This document shows, piece after piece, positions 35,280-44,885 of a stretch of 64,000 nucleotides of DNA (the stretch's first letter is position 1; each line of letters starts with the position of its first letter). Below the pieces are notes generated by a model, which was not told the DNA's origin, ran no database searches, and worked only from the letters and a program-made list of their open reading frames with translations. The translations under genes were made by a program, and so were the position numbers. This DNA is from Mucilaginibacter sp. L196 (GTDB lineage Bacteria; Bacteroidota; Bacteroidia; Sphingobacteriales; Sphingobacteriaceae): contig NZ_LMUO01000009.1 of NCBI RefSeq assembly GCF_009765905.1, positions 659,941 to 723,940 on the forward strand. The letters are read 5' to 3'.

Positions 35280-36839
35280 ATGAAAAAATATATAATCATA
35301 TTGTTATCGGGATTGGGTGTACTAACCCTGATACCTTCCTGTCGCAAGGATCTAAACCTGTCGCCAGTGAGCCAGATAAGTAATAGTACTTACTTTAAAA
35401 CAGCCACGCAGTTTGATGCTTATATTGCGGGTATTCACAGCGTCTTTCGTGCCCAGACTGAAAGTTTTCAGCGCTTAGGTGAAATGCGTGCAGATATATT
35501 TGGAACTGACCCCGGGTCGAGCACAGCATTTACTGGTGAAGCTACACAGGGATTGGAAAAAATGTGGGAGGAAACGCTAGATCTGAATACTGCAGGCGTA
35601 AATAATTATGGTTTCCCTCCTAGTGTATCCACAGCGAATAACTTTTATTTTAACATTGGCCAAATCAATACTATGATAGCCAATTTAAATACTACAACCG
35701 TTGTTACACCAGCAAATAAAAGTTATTACCTAGGTATATGTTATGGCATGCGCGCTTTCTATTATTTCCAAATCTACCGCAGTTGGGGCGATGCTATTAT
35801 AACTACTACACCTATTGTGGTTAACATCAATAACCTGAATCAGACGCAGTCGCCTGCGGCAAGTGTAATGACGCTTATTAAATCAGATATAGATCAGTCG
35901 GTAGCCAGCTTTGGTACAAATTACGCGTTTATGAATTCAAAAGGATACTGGTCATTATCAGCTACGTTAATGCTTAAGGCCGAAGTTTATTTATGGACAA
36001 GCAGTCATAATTCCAGCACCGCTGATGCCACAACTGCGTTGACTGCGTTAAACACCATTCAGACTAATGTTCCTTCTTTAGCACTATTGCCATCTTATTC
36101 AAGCGTTTTTGCTACTACAAACAGGGGTAATAATGAGATCATATTCGCGATCCACAATACACTTAATGAATATGCAATGGCTTGGGTGCAAAGCTCCTTT
36201 GTGCCACAAAATAACCTGATAATTGCTTATTATGATTCAATACAAAACCGCCAGTTTAACGCAACTACCGATAACTGGGGTGGCTTGCTGCGGGCCCCTA
36301 TAAAAATATCCACTTTCAGGCAGTTTAATCCTCTTGACAGCAGGAGGCTGGCTACCATACAACCATGTTATACCAAAGTAAGCGGAGCATATAAAATGGC
36401 CGGCTGTTTTGTTGATAAATACGCGGGCGAACAAAATGCAGGGGTAAGATCGATCACAAATGACTTTCCAATATACCGTTATGCTGATTTGCTTTTATTG
36501 AAAGCGACTGCCGAAGTTTACCTGGGCGAAAGCCCGGCTACTGAGATTAATATGGTAAGGTCAAGGGCATATGGAGCAAATTATGATGCGGCCACAATGA
36601 GCTACCCTAACCAGGCTGTAGATGCCAACCCCAGAGAGGCAATTTTACAGGAGCGTTTCTTTGAATTTATTTTTGAAGGAAAAAGATGGTATGATTTAAG
36701 AAGCATGGGTGATAGCTATGTGTACGAACATACCGCATTGACGGTGGCAAATGCATACGCTTTATTATGGCCGATTGATAAGCAAACGTTGGTAAACGAT
36801 CCATTGTTAAAGCAAACACCTGGTTATTCATCATTTTAA
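35280..36839 (+). CDS. SusD/RagB-type surface lipoprotein (sialic acid locus)
   Basis: A 519-residue lipoprotein with the lipobox IPSC (Cys21), followed by the SusD tetratricopeptide-like scaffold. Typical landmarks are MRAFYYFQIYRSWGDAII, YADLLLLKATAEVYLGE and the C-terminal AILQERFFEFIFEGKRWYDLRSMG. It forms the lid of the SusC channel and binds the ligand at the cell surface, in the manner of NanU. A strong hairpin directly follows the gene, before nanA, and may set the ratio of susCD to downstream mRNA. Confidence 0.92.
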   Translation: MKKYIIILLSGLGVLTLIPSCRKDLNLSPVSQISNSTYFKTATQFDAYIAGIHSVFRAQTESFQRLGEMRADIFGTDPGSSTAFTGEATQGLEKMWEETLDLNTAGVNNYGFPPSVSTANNFYFNIGQINTMIANLNTTTVVTPANKSYYLGICYGMRAFYYFQIYRSWGDAIITTTPIVVNINNLNQTQSPAASVMTLIKSDIDQSVASFGTNYAFMNSKGYWSLSATLMLKAEVYLWTSSHNSSTADATTALTALNTIQTNVPSLALLPSYSSVFATTNRGNNEIIFAIHNTLNEYAMAWVQSSFVPQNNLIIAYYDSIQNRQFNATTDNWGGLLRAPIKISTFRQFNPLDSRRLATIQPCYTKVSGAYKMAGCFVDKYAGEQNAGVRSITNDFPIYRYADLLLLKATAEVYLGESPATEINMVRSRAYGANYDAATMSYPNQAVDANPREAILQERFFEFIFEGKRWYDLRSMGDSYVYEHTALTVANAYALLWPIDKQTLVNDPLLKQTPGYSSF

Positions 36840-36889
36840 TATAAAGAAACTCTGCTTTAGGGTAGGGGATTAGTTTGGTTTAATAGAGA

Positions 36890-36929
36890 CTTTAGAAATA
36901 CCGGGGAGTGGTGGCCCCGGTATCTAAAG
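36890..36929 (+). promoter_or_regulatory. intercistronic RNA hairpin between susD and nanA
   Basis: CTTTAGA plus TACCGGGG (with a two-A bulge) pairs with CCCCGGTA plus TCTAAAG around an eight-base loop. The 15-bp stem has no following T tract. It is more likely a processing, attenuation or 3'-end stabilising element than a full terminator. Confidence 0.6.
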
Positions 36930-36979
36930 AAAATTTAACCACGTGCCCGGCTATTAAAGCATTAATAAAACAACTAGTT

Positions 36980-37909
36980 ATGAAATTTGAACATTTACAA
37001 GGATTAATAGCTGCTCCTTTTACGCCGATGGATAAAAACGGGCAACTGAATACTGCTATTATACCTGATTATTATCGGTTTTTAAAACATAATGGCGTAA
37101 CCGGCGCTTTCATTTGTGGATCTACCGGAGAAGGTGTTTCCCTAACTACCAACGAAAAAATGCAAGTTGCTGAGGCCTGGGCTTCGGCTACGGTAAATGA
37201 CACTAACTTTAAGGTAATGACCTTATTAGGCGGCAATAGTATTAGTGATTGTAAAGAATTGGCCAAACATGCCCAATTCTTGAATTTGTATGGTGTATCG
37301 TTTACATCACCCTCTTATTTTAAACCGGCTACTGTTGATGTTTTAGCCAAAATGTGCCTGGAAATTGCAGAAACAGTTCCGGATATGCCTTTTTATTATT
37401 ATCATATACCTGTATTAACTGGGGCTAACTTTGCGATGTTGAGCATGCTTGAAGCGCTGGACGGTAAACTGAATAACTTTGCAGGAATTAAATATACCCA
37501 CGAGGATTTTATGGACTTTCAGAGCTGCATGAGCTTTAAGAATGGCAAATATGATATGCTTTGGGGAAGAGATGAAAATATGCTATCGGCCCTGGTATTA
37601 GGTGCAAAAGGCGCTGTTGGTAGTACCTTTAATTATGCTCCATCTCTTTATCTGGAAATGATCACGGCATTTAATCAAAATGATTTAACAAAGGCCCGGG
37701 CACTTCAGCAAAAATCTATCGATATGATAAGGCTGCTTGGAAAATACGGCGGCATCTCTGTTGGCAAGGCTTATATGAAACTTGTTGAAGTAGATTGCGG
37801 AGAGTTTAGACTACCGGTAAAGAATATGGATAGTGAACAATTTAAGCACTTTACAGCCGATGTTCAAGCACTGGGATTTAACGGGTTTAAATCGAGCATG
37901 AAACAATAA
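36980..37909 (+). CDS. nanA: N-acetylneuraminate lyase
   Basis: A 309-residue class I aldolase of the DapA/NanA family that splits Neu5Ac into ManNAc and pyruvate. It shows GSTGEG at residues 48-52, the tyrosine before HIP (Tyr141 in YYYHIPV) and the Schiff-base Lys171 in GIKYTHED. WGRDENMLSALVLGAKGAVGST is typical of NanA rather than of dihydrodipicolinate synthase. I use the ATG at 36980; an upstream in-frame GTG at 36908 lies inside the hairpin loop. The mutarotase gene starts 10 bases downstream. Confidence 0.93.
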   Translation: MKFEHLQGLIAAPFTPMDKNGQLNTAIIPDYYRFLKHNGVTGAFICGSTGEGVSLTTNEKMQVAEAWASATVNDTNFKVMTLLGGNSISDCKELAKHAQFLNLYGVSFTSPSYFKPATVDVLAKMCLEIAETVPDMPFYYYHIPVLTGANFAMLSMLEALDGKLNNFAGIKYTHEDFMDFQSCMSFKNGKYDMLWGRDENMLSALVLGAKGAVGSTFNYAPSLYLEMITAFNQNDLTKARALQQKSIDMIRLLGKYGGISVGKAYMKLVEVDCGEFRLPVKNMDSEQFKHFTADVQALGFNGFKSSMKQ

Positions 37910-37919
37910 AACAATAGAA

Positions 37920-39107
37920 GTGAAAATCATTATTGCACTTTTCTTTACTATATACATAATGCTATTCTCCTTAAAAGACATCGCCCAGAATAATACAAAA
38001 CATATAACATGGTCGCAACCTACACAATTGCCAACCATTAATAGTAATAAGCAATTAGGCCTGGCCGGTGTTTTTACAGGGGTTAGTAATGATGTGTTAT
38101 TGGTTGCAGGAGGTTCAAATTTTGCAGATGGGGCAAAGCCATGGCAGGGCGGAAAAAAAATACATTACGACGATATATACGTCCTGGAAAAACATGGAGA
38201 AAATGGATTTACATGGCTAAGTCCTAAAACAAAACATTTAGCAAGGAAAGTCGCATATGGCGCAAGTACTTCAATAGCGGCAGGGGTAGTATGCGCGGGT
38301 GGTGAAACAGAAACTTCCGATTGCAGCTCGGAAGTGTTCTTGATGAAGTGGGACAAAAAACAACAGGATGTTAGTTTTCAAAACCTACCCTCGTTGCCTG
38401 TTCCGCTGGCAAATGCCTGTATGATAAGTATAGGAAATGTGATTTATTTATTTGGAGGAGAAAGCAGGGGCATACCAAGCAATAAATGCTTCAAATTAAA
38501 CCTGGGTGCGGCAATAAAGCAATGGGAAACCTTGCCGCCAATGCCGATAGCGATGTCGCATTCTGTTGTCGTTACGCAGTCAAATGGTAAGTATCCCTGC
38601 ATTTATATAATTGGAGGCCGTAGCAGTACACCAGCAGGTATAAGTACATTGCATAATAATACCTTTTGTTATGATCCGCAGGAAAATAAATGGATCAGGC
38701 TAGCCCCGGTTGGCGATGGTAATACGACAACTACCATGTCGGCAGGCACCGCTGTTGCAGAAGGTGATCATGATATTATTCTTATCGGCGGAGATAAAGG
38801 CAAAATTTTTCACCAGATAGAGGTATTTAATAACTGGATCAGCCATGCCCGTAATGATGTTGAAAAAAAACAATTACAAAATGAAAAATTACAGCTGTTA
38901 AATCATCACCCCGGATTTAGCAAGGATGTGTATATTTATAATACACTAAAAAACACCTGGGAACTAATGGGTAGCTTACCCTTTTACGGCCAGGTTACAA
39001 CAACAGCCGTAAAATGGGATAACGAAATTTTTATTCCATGTGGTGAAATAAAGCCGGGCACTCGTACCGCGGCCATAACAATGGGTGAGTTTTATAACGC
39101 AAAATGA
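37920..39107 (+). CDS. NanM-like N-acetylneuraminate mutarotase (kelch, cyclically permuted type)
   Basis: A 395-residue exported beta-propeller starting at GTG, with a signal peptide ending near DIAQN. Repeated kelch blades are visible: VLLVAGGSNFADG, VCAGGETETSDCSSEV, VIYLFGGESRG, IYIIGGRSST and IILIGGDKGK. It matches the cyclically permuted mutarotase family that interconverts Neu5Ac anomers in the periplasm. It overlaps the MFS gene by four bases (ATGA), so the two are translationally coupled, consistent with feeding the permease. Confidence 0.88.
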   Translation: MKIIIALFFTIYIMLFSLKDIAQNNTKHITWSQPTQLPTINSNKQLGLAGVFTGVSNDVLLVAGGSNFADGAKPWQGGKKIHYDDIYVLEKHGENGFTWLSPKTKHLARKVAYGASTSIAAGVVCAGGETETSDCSSEVFLMKWDKKQQDVSFQNLPSLPVPLANACMISIGNVIYLFGGESRGIPSNKCFKLNLGAAIKQWETLPPMPIAMSHSVVVTQSNGKYPCIYIIGGRSSTPAGISTLHNNTFCYDPQENKWIRLAPVGDGNTTTTMSAGTAVAEGDHDIILIGGDKGKIFHQIEVFNNWISHARNDVEKKQLQNEKLQLLNHHPGFSKDVYIYNTLKNTWELMGSLPFYGQVTTTAVKWDNEIFIPCGEIKPGTRTAAITMGEFYNAK

Positions 39108-40339
39108 TCAACGAGAAAAATTATCCCTGGGTTTTAGTTGGGTTACTTTGGGTAGTGGCCCTGTTGAATTACATGGACCGACAAATGCTGGCCGTTATGA
39201 AACCGACCATGCAGCTAAATATAGCTGAATTGAACTCGGCAACTAATTTCGGTTACCTGATGGCTATTTTCCTATGGGTATATGGTTGTATGAGCCCGGT
39301 TTCTGGTTTTATAGCCGATAAGTTCAATCGTAAATGGCTGATAATTTTAAGCTTATTTGTTTGGTCGGGAGTTACCTTCAGTATGGGTTATGCTACCACC
39401 TATAATCAGGTTTATTGGCTTAGAGCTATAATGGGGGTGAGTGAAGCCCTGTATATTCCTGCCGGGTTATCATTAATCGCGGATTTTCACTCGTCCAAGA
39501 CCCGTTCCCTCGCTATAGGCATCCATATGACCGGGTTTTACGCCGGGCAAGCATTAGGCGGCTTTGGTGCTACCGCGGCCGCGGCATATTCCTGGCAAAC
39601 TACTTTTCACTATTTTGGGCTAACAGGTATGATCTATTCCCTGGTATTGATCTTGTTCTTAAGAGGGAAAAAAACTCAGGCAGAAAAAATATTGGAGGAT
39701 CTTCCCATCTCCTCCGACAAATTACCAACGGTTAAAGGTTTGGCAATTTTGTTTGCCAATATCTCCTTTTGGGTCATTGTTTTTTACTTCGCGGTTGCAA
39801 GTGTTCCCGGTTGGGCCTGTAAAAACTGGTTACCTACGCTCTTCGCGCAAAACTTAAATATACCTATGGCCAAGGCAGGCCCGGTTTCAACAATAGCCAT
39901 TGCCGCGTCTTCATTTATTGGGGTGATATTTGGCGGAATTTTGTCAGATAGATGGGTTCAAAAAAATGCGAAAGGCCGTATTTATACCAGCGTAATCGGT
40001 TTGGGGTTGACCATACCAGCCTTATTATTGATGGGCTTTGGACATACTTTCTATGCCGTTGCCGGTGCAGCAGTTTGTTTTGGATTGGGCTACGGCATAT
40101 TCGACGCGAACAATATGCCCATCCTGTGCCAGTTTGTAGCATCCCGTTACCGGGGCACTGCGTATGGAATTATGAATATGACAGGGGTGTTTGCCGGTGC
40201 GATAATTACCGGTCTGCTGGGTAAATCATCAGATGCCGGAAACCTCGGTAAAGATTTCGCGATGCTGGCTGGCATTGTATTGCTGGCCTTAGCAGCTCAA
40301 CTATACTTTTTGCGTCCCGGAGAAAAAGATGCTGTATAA
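39104..40339 (+). CDS. nanT: MFS permease, probable sialic acid transporter (NanT-like)
   Basis: A 411-residue major facilitator with twelve predicted membrane segments. It carries the signature LNYMDRQMLAV in helix 1 and the loop 2-3 motif GFIADKFNRKW, a form common in the anion:cation and sugar-acid symporter branch. In Bacteroides fragilis and T. forsythia an MFS NanT moves Neu5Ac across the inner membrane, and this gene sits between the mutarotase and esterase genes of the operon. The substrate is assigned from context. It overlaps the mutarotase gene by four bases. Confidence 0.85.
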   Translation: MINEKNYPWVLVGLLWVVALLNYMDRQMLAVMKPTMQLNIAELNSATNFGYLMAIFLWVYGCMSPVSGFIADKFNRKWLIILSLFVWSGVTFSMGYATTYNQVYWLRAIMGVSEALYIPAGLSLIADFHSSKTRSLAIGIHMTGFYAGQALGGFGATAAAAYSWQTTFHYFGLTGMIYSLVLILFLRGKKTQAEKILEDLPISSDKLPTVKGLAILFANISFWVIVFYFAVASVPGWACKNWLPTLFAQNLNIPMAKAGPVSTIAIAASSFIGVIFGGILSDRWVQKNAKGRIYTSVIGLGLTIPALLLMGFGHTFYAVAGAAVCFGLGYGIFDANNMPILCQFVASRYRGTAYGIMNMTGVFAGAIITGLLGKSSDAGNLGKDFAMLAGIVLLALAAQLYFLRPGEKDAV

Positions 40340-40386
40340 TCCGTTGCTTAGCGGGCGCTTTTATTAAATAATAAATAATATAAATC

Positions 40387-42492
40387 ATGAGATTGAACAA
40401 TAAACAAAAGATAACACCGATAATACTAACCACACTTTTGTTTATGAGTTTGTCCCTTTTTGCTCAAAAAAAGGCGATTAAAGTTGCTTGTGTTGGCAAC
40501 TCGGTTACTTATGGCTATGGCCTTCAGCACAGGGAACAAGAATGTTATCCGGTACAGCTGCAGGCATTATTAGGTAGCAATTATGATGTAAGAAATTTTG
40601 GTCACAGTGGTGCTACACTATTGAAAAAAGGCCATAACCCCTATTATAAAACACCCGAATTTGAGGCAGCTACCTCCTTTGCTCCCGACATTGCCATTAT
40701 ACATCTCGGCTTAAATGATACAGACCCCAGAGATTGGCCGGATTATCATGATGATTTTGAAGCAGATTATGCCTGGCTAATTGCTCAATTCAGGAAAGCA
40801 AACCCTGCCGTTAAAATATACATATGCAGGCTAACGCCTATATTCAGTGGTCATCCCCGTTTTAAATCAGGAACCAGGGATTGGTACTGGAAAATACAAA
40901 ACCTTATTCCCGAGATTGCACGTGTAAACCATGTTGGGCTGATCGATTTACATTCACCACTATATGCACGCCCGAACCTGTTTGCAGATAATATTCACCC
41001 GGATAAGGAAGGAGCATCAATACTAGCATCTACTATTTCTGATGCCATCATCGGCTATCATGGCAGTCTGGAAATCCCGGCTACATTTAGTGATAACATG
41101 GTGTTGCAAAGAAATACGCAAATACCACTCACCGGAAGGGCCAACGCCGGAGACTTACTCCAGGTATACTTTCAACAACATAAATGGACGGCTACAGCTG
41201 ATATGGATGGCTACTGGAAGGTTATGCTGCCCGCTATGCATGCCGGAGGGCCGTTTAACCTGACTATAAAAGATCACGATTCCGTTATTACCCTCAAAAA
41301 TATATTGATCGGCGATGTGTGGATATGTTCAGGCCAGTCTAATATGGCATTTCCACTTAATCAGGAGGCTGATGGGCAATCCGAAATTCAAAAAGCCGCT
41401 GATAGCAAAATGATCAGGCTATGCAATATGGAGGTGCTTAGACAGCCGGATGCGGTTGTTTGGGACAGCACTGCCTTAACTAAGATTAATAAACTGGCAT
41501 ACTTTTCCGGATCATGGAAAACAGCCAGCGCGCTTTCTGCAAAAGATTTTTCTGCGATTGGCTATTATTTCGCGAAAAAAATAAATTCATCGGAGCATGT
41601 TCCAATAGGAATTATCGAAATAGCCGTAGGCGGCTCACCTATTGATTCGTGGATCGATCGTTATACGATGGAGCATGATCCCATTTTGGTTGATATGCTG
41701 AGTAACTGGAGAAAATCAGACTTTTTGATGAAATGGTGCCGGGATCGTGCCGACGTTAATTTAAAAAATGCGACTGCTTTCGGCCAGCGCCATCCTTATG
41801 ACCCCTGTTATAATTATGAAGCAGGTATAGCCAACCTGGTTAATTTTCCGGTTAGCGGCGTTATCTGGTATCAGGGCGAAAGCGATGCTGACCAACCGGA
41901 TCTGTACCGCCTTTTGTTTAAAACAATGGTTGGCAGCTGGCGGCAAAAATGGGGTTATCAGCTTCCTTTTTACTTTGTTCAGTTATCCGGTATAAATCGT
42001 CCGTCCTGGCCTGCATTTAGGGATATGGAAAACAAAATGCAGCAGCAAATCCCGGGGGTACATATGGCTGTAAGTATGGATATGGGCGACTCGTTAAATG
42101 TGCATTACAAGCGAAAAGCGGTAGTTGCTGACCGGCTGGCCTTGCTGGTCCGGCGCTATACTTATCATGAGCCAGTAATAGCCGATGGACCGGCAGTAGT
42201 TTCAATGGTTCAAAAGAACAACGCTGTCATGATCACTTTTAACAATAAACTGGCCACCAATGACGGTAAATCATTAATCGGCTTTGAATTGGTAAATGAA
42301 AAGGGCGAGCGTTTGCCTGTGAGCGCAGCCATAAAAAATAACCAGGTATGGCTAAGAATCCCCTCGGGCGAAAAGATAAAAACGGTGTTTTATGGCATGC
42401 AGCCTTATACACATGCTAACCTGGTAAATAATTCAGGTTTGCCGGCATCTACATTTATCCTTCCCCTTCACGATAATAAAAAATTTGAATAA
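40387..42492 (+). CDS. nanS: dual-SGNH sialate O-acetylesterase
   Basis: A 701-residue exported two-domain esterase. The signal peptide ends at LFAQ (residue 27). The first SGNH domain (30-225) has Ser39 in GNSVTYG, GLND and the DNIHP dyad (Asp201, His204). The second is a sialate O-acetylesterase (SASA/DUF303) domain with Ser316 in CSGQSNM, GVIWYQGESDA and His573. In the usual motif this His is followed by Pro; here it is Tyr (NVHYKRK). Two-domain NanS-type esterases of Bacteroidota remove O-acetyl groups from sialic acids so that sialidase and lyase can act. It sits one base before the epimerase gene. Confidence 0.88.
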   Translation: MRLNNKQKITPIILTTLLFMSLSLFAQKKAIKVACVGNSVTYGYGLQHREQECYPVQLQALLGSNYDVRNFGHSGATLLKKGHNPYYKTPEFEAATSFAPDIAIIHLGLNDTDPRDWPDYHDDFEADYAWLIAQFRKANPAVKIYICRLTPIFSGHPRFKSGTRDWYWKIQNLIPEIARVNHVGLIDLHSPLYARPNLFADNIHPDKEGASILASTISDAIIGYHGSLEIPATFSDNMVLQRNTQIPLTGRANAGDLLQVYFQQHKWTATADMDGYWKVMLPAMHAGGPFNLTIKDHDSVITLKNILIGDVWICSGQSNMAFPLNQEADGQSEIQKAADSKMIRLCNMEVLRQPDAVVWDSTALTKINKLAYFSGSWKTASALSAKDFSAIGYYFAKKINSSEHVPIGIIEIAVGGSPIDSWIDRYTMEHDPILVDMLSNWRKSDFLMKWCRDRADVNLKNATAFGQRHPYDPCYNYEAGIANLVNFPVSGVIWYQGESDADQPDLYRLLFKTMVGSWRQKWGYQLPFYFVQLSGINRPSWPAFRDMENKMQQQIPGVHMAVSMDMGDSLNVHYKRKAVVADRLALLVRRYTYHEPVIADGPAVVSMVQKNNAVMITFNNKLATNDGKSLIGFELVNEKGERLPVSAAIKNNQVWLRIPSGEKIKTVFYGMQPYTHANLVNNSGLPASTFILPLHDNKKFE

Positions 42493-42493
42493 G

Positions 42494-43675
42494 ATGAGTT
42501 ATACAACACATGACTTGGAAAGACTAGCTGATTTTTATCAGGATCAATTATTAAATGATACAGTACCCTTTTGGTTCCCGAGGTCGATTGACACGGAGTT
42601 TGGTGGGTATTTGCTGATGCGTGACCGTGATGGCAGTCTGATTGATGATGATAAGGCGGTTTGGATACAGGGTCGTGCCGCCTGGTTATTAGCAACGCTT
42701 TATAATACCGTAGCTCCTAAGCAAGAATGGCTGGAAGGTGCCAAAGTCGGTATAGATTTTTTGAATCAACATTGTTTTGATACCGATGGCCAGATGTTCT
42801 TTCACGTAACCCGTGATGGAAGCCCGATACGCAAACGCCGTTATTATTTTTCTGAAACATTTGCCGTTATCGCAATGGCTGCATATGCTAAGGCCTCCGG
42901 CGATGAAGCTGCTGCCGAGAAAGCACGATACCTGTTTGGTAAATGTATAGACTATGCAACGATACCCGGTTTGTTGCCGCCGAAGTTTACTTCAACGCGC
43001 CCGGCTAAGGGTATTGGCGTACCGATGATCATGATCAACACCGCGCAGCAATTAAGGGAAACCATTGGTGACCCCAGGTGCGATGAATATATCAGCCAAT
43101 GGATAAAGGAAATTGAAACCGATTTTATAAAACATGACATCAGGTGTGTGATGGAACAGGTTGCTCCCGATGGAAGTATAATAGACCATATTGATGGCCG
43201 TACGCTTAACCCGGGGCATGCTATAGAGGGTGCCTGGTTTATTTTGCATGAGGCGAAATACCGGAACAATGATCCGCATCTGATCGCGCTGGGTTGCCAG
43301 ATGCTTGATTATATGTGGGAACGTGGCTGGGATAAAGACCATGGTGGTATTTTGTATTACCGAGATGTGTACAACAAGCCCGTACAGGAATACTGGCAGG
43401 ATATGAAGTTTTGGTGGCCTCATAATGAAGTGATCATTGCCACCTTATTGGCATATACCATGACCGGAGATGAAAAGTACGCGGAATGGCACAAACTGGT
43501 GCATGATTATGCTTATAGTCATTTTCATGATAAGGAACATGGGGAGTGGTTCGGCTACCTGCATCGCGATGGCAGCATTGCGCAAACTGCAAAAGGTAAC
43601 CTATTTAAGGGCCCTTTTCATTTGCCTCGGCAGGAATGGTATTGCCTTGAAATCTTAAAAAATTATAAAAAATGA
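42494..43675 (+). CDS. nanE: N-acylglucosamine 2-epimerase (RenBP/AGE family)
   Basis: A 393-residue (alpha/alpha)6-barrel enzyme interconverting ManNAc and GlcNAc. The catalytic histidines are visible as His242 in LNPGHAIEG and His376 in GPFHLPRQEW, with WWPHNEV between. This is the B. fragilis NanE type, not the E. coli ManNAc-6-phosphate epimerase. It implies that GlcNAc is the product, to be phosphorylated by a separate hexokinase (RokA in B. fragilis) not seen here. I use the ATG at 42494; the upstream in-frame TTG overlaps the esterase stop. It overlaps the sialidase gene by four bases. Confidence 0.93.
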   Translation: MSYTTHDLERLADFYQDQLLNDTVPFWFPRSIDTEFGGYLLMRDRDGSLIDDDKAVWIQGRAAWLLATLYNTVAPKQEWLEGAKVGIDFLNQHCFDTDGQMFFHVTRDGSPIRKRRYYFSETFAVIAMAAYAKASGDEAAAEKARYLFGKCIDYATIPGLLPPKFTSTRPAKGIGVPMIMINTAQQLRETIGDPRCDEYISQWIKEIETDFIKHDIRCVMEQVAPDGSIIDHIDGRTLNPGHAIEGAWFILHEAKYRNNDPHLIALGCQMLDYMWERGWDKDHGGILYYRDVYNKPVQEYWQDMKFWWPHNEVIIATLLAYTMTGDEKYAEWHKLVHDYAYSHFHDKEHGEWFGYLHRDGSIAQTAKGNLFKGPFHLPRQEWYCLEILKNYKK

Positions 43676-44844
43676 GATCATTATTAATTTATCTGCTGTT
43701 TTGTATAACAGGTATTACGATTGTACAGGCACAGACAACGGGTGTGCCTGTTTTTGTTTCCGGGACGGAAGGTTATAAAACATTTCGTATCCCGGCTATA
43801 ATCAAAGCTCCTAATGGCGACCTGCTTGCCTTTTGTGAGGGAAGAGTAAACGGTGCAGGTGATTTTGGAAACGTTAAAGTGGTACTTAAACGTAGTGAAG
43901 ATAATGGTAAAACATGGAGTGGTTTACAGGTGGTTGCGTCAAATGATACGCTTCAAACAGATAATTCAGCCCCGGTTGTTGATATGTCGGATCCGGCTTA
44001 TCCCAAAGGACGTATATTTCTGTTTTACAATACCGGAAACGTATCGGAAGCAAAGCTGCGTAGGGGTTTGGGCGTTAGGGAAGTATGGTATAAAACATCT
44101 GTTGACAATGGTAAAAGCTGGTCGGACGCGGTCAATATTACTTTGCAGGTACATAAACCTAAACAGCCAAGTTTTAATAAAGACTATAATTTTGTAGAGG
44201 ACTGGCGCAGTTATGCCAATACACCCGGGCATGCCATACAATTAGTGGCAGGGAGATATAAAAACCGCATTTATGTTGCTGCCAATCATTCTGCCGGTGC
44301 CCCGCAAAAAAGATATGCGGATGGAAGAGCGTTCGGATACTACACTGATGATCATGGCAAAACATTTAAAATAAGTGATGATGTCCCTATGCCTGGTGGC
44401 AATGAAGTAATGGCAACCGAGCTTTCTGATTCCCGTGTGATGCTTAATGCGCGCAACCAGCTGGGTAATGTAAAAGCGAGAATAGTGGCTATAAGCAAAA
44501 ATGGGGGTAAAAACTGGGATACCACTTATTTCGATCGGCAGCTTCCCGACCCTGTTTGCCAGGGCAGTATACTCAACATAGGCCAAAAACATGGGAAAAG
44601 CATATTGGCTTTTTGTAATAATGCCGATACCACCAGCAGGGATAACCTTACCTTGCGCATCAGTTATAACGAGGGTAAGACATGGCCTTTTAGCGAGGTT
44701 ATTGCAAAATCTCCGGATGGCTATAAGGGTGATTATACCGGCTACTCCGATTTAGTTAAATTATCGGCTAACGAGATTGGTGTGTTTTATGAGAAGGATG
44801 ATTATAAACAGTTAATTTTTACTATAATCGACTGGAAAAAATAA
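43672..44844 (+). CDS. nanH: GH33 exo-alpha-sialidase
   Basis: A compact 390-residue exported sialidase with a signal peptide ending at VQAQ (residue 21). The FRIP motif gives Arg39, and Arg261 and Arg329 complete the arginine triad. Five Asp-box segments occur: SEDNGKTW (75-82), SVDNGKSW (143-150), TDDHGKTF (225-232), SKNGGKNW (275-282) and SYNEGKTW (331-338). Glu250 and the nucleophile Tyr358 (YTGYSDL) are present. There is no extra carbohydrate-binding domain. It frees terminal sialic acid, probably in the periplasm or at the surface. Confidence 0.95.
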   Translation: MRSLLIYLLFCITGITIVQAQTTGVPVFVSGTEGYKTFRIPAIIKAPNGDLLAFCEGRVNGAGDFGNVKVVLKRSEDNGKTWSGLQVVASNDTLQTDNSAPVVDMSDPAYPKGRIFLFYNTGNVSEAKLRRGLGVREVWYKTSVDNGKSWSDAVNITLQVHKPKQPSFNKDYNFVEDWRSYANTPGHAIQLVAGRYKNRIYVAANHSAGAPQKRYADGRAFGYYTDDHGKTFKISDDVPMPGGNEVMATELSDSRVMLNARNQLGNVKARIVAISKNGGKNWDTTYFDRQLPDPVCQGSILNIGQKHGKSILAFCNNADTTSRDNLTLRISYNEGKTWPFSEVIAKSPDGYKGDYTGYSDLVKLSANEIGVFYEKDDYKQLIFTIIDWKK

Positions 44845-44885
44845 GTGGCAAAATATTGCACCTGCGACTAGAATATCAAAATAAC

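Noticed and set aside
36908-36979. 24-codon N-terminal extension of nanA from a GTG
   Set aside because: The GTG is in the loop of a strong hairpin and the added residues have no counterpart in the family; the ATG at 36980 fits the normal NanA length.
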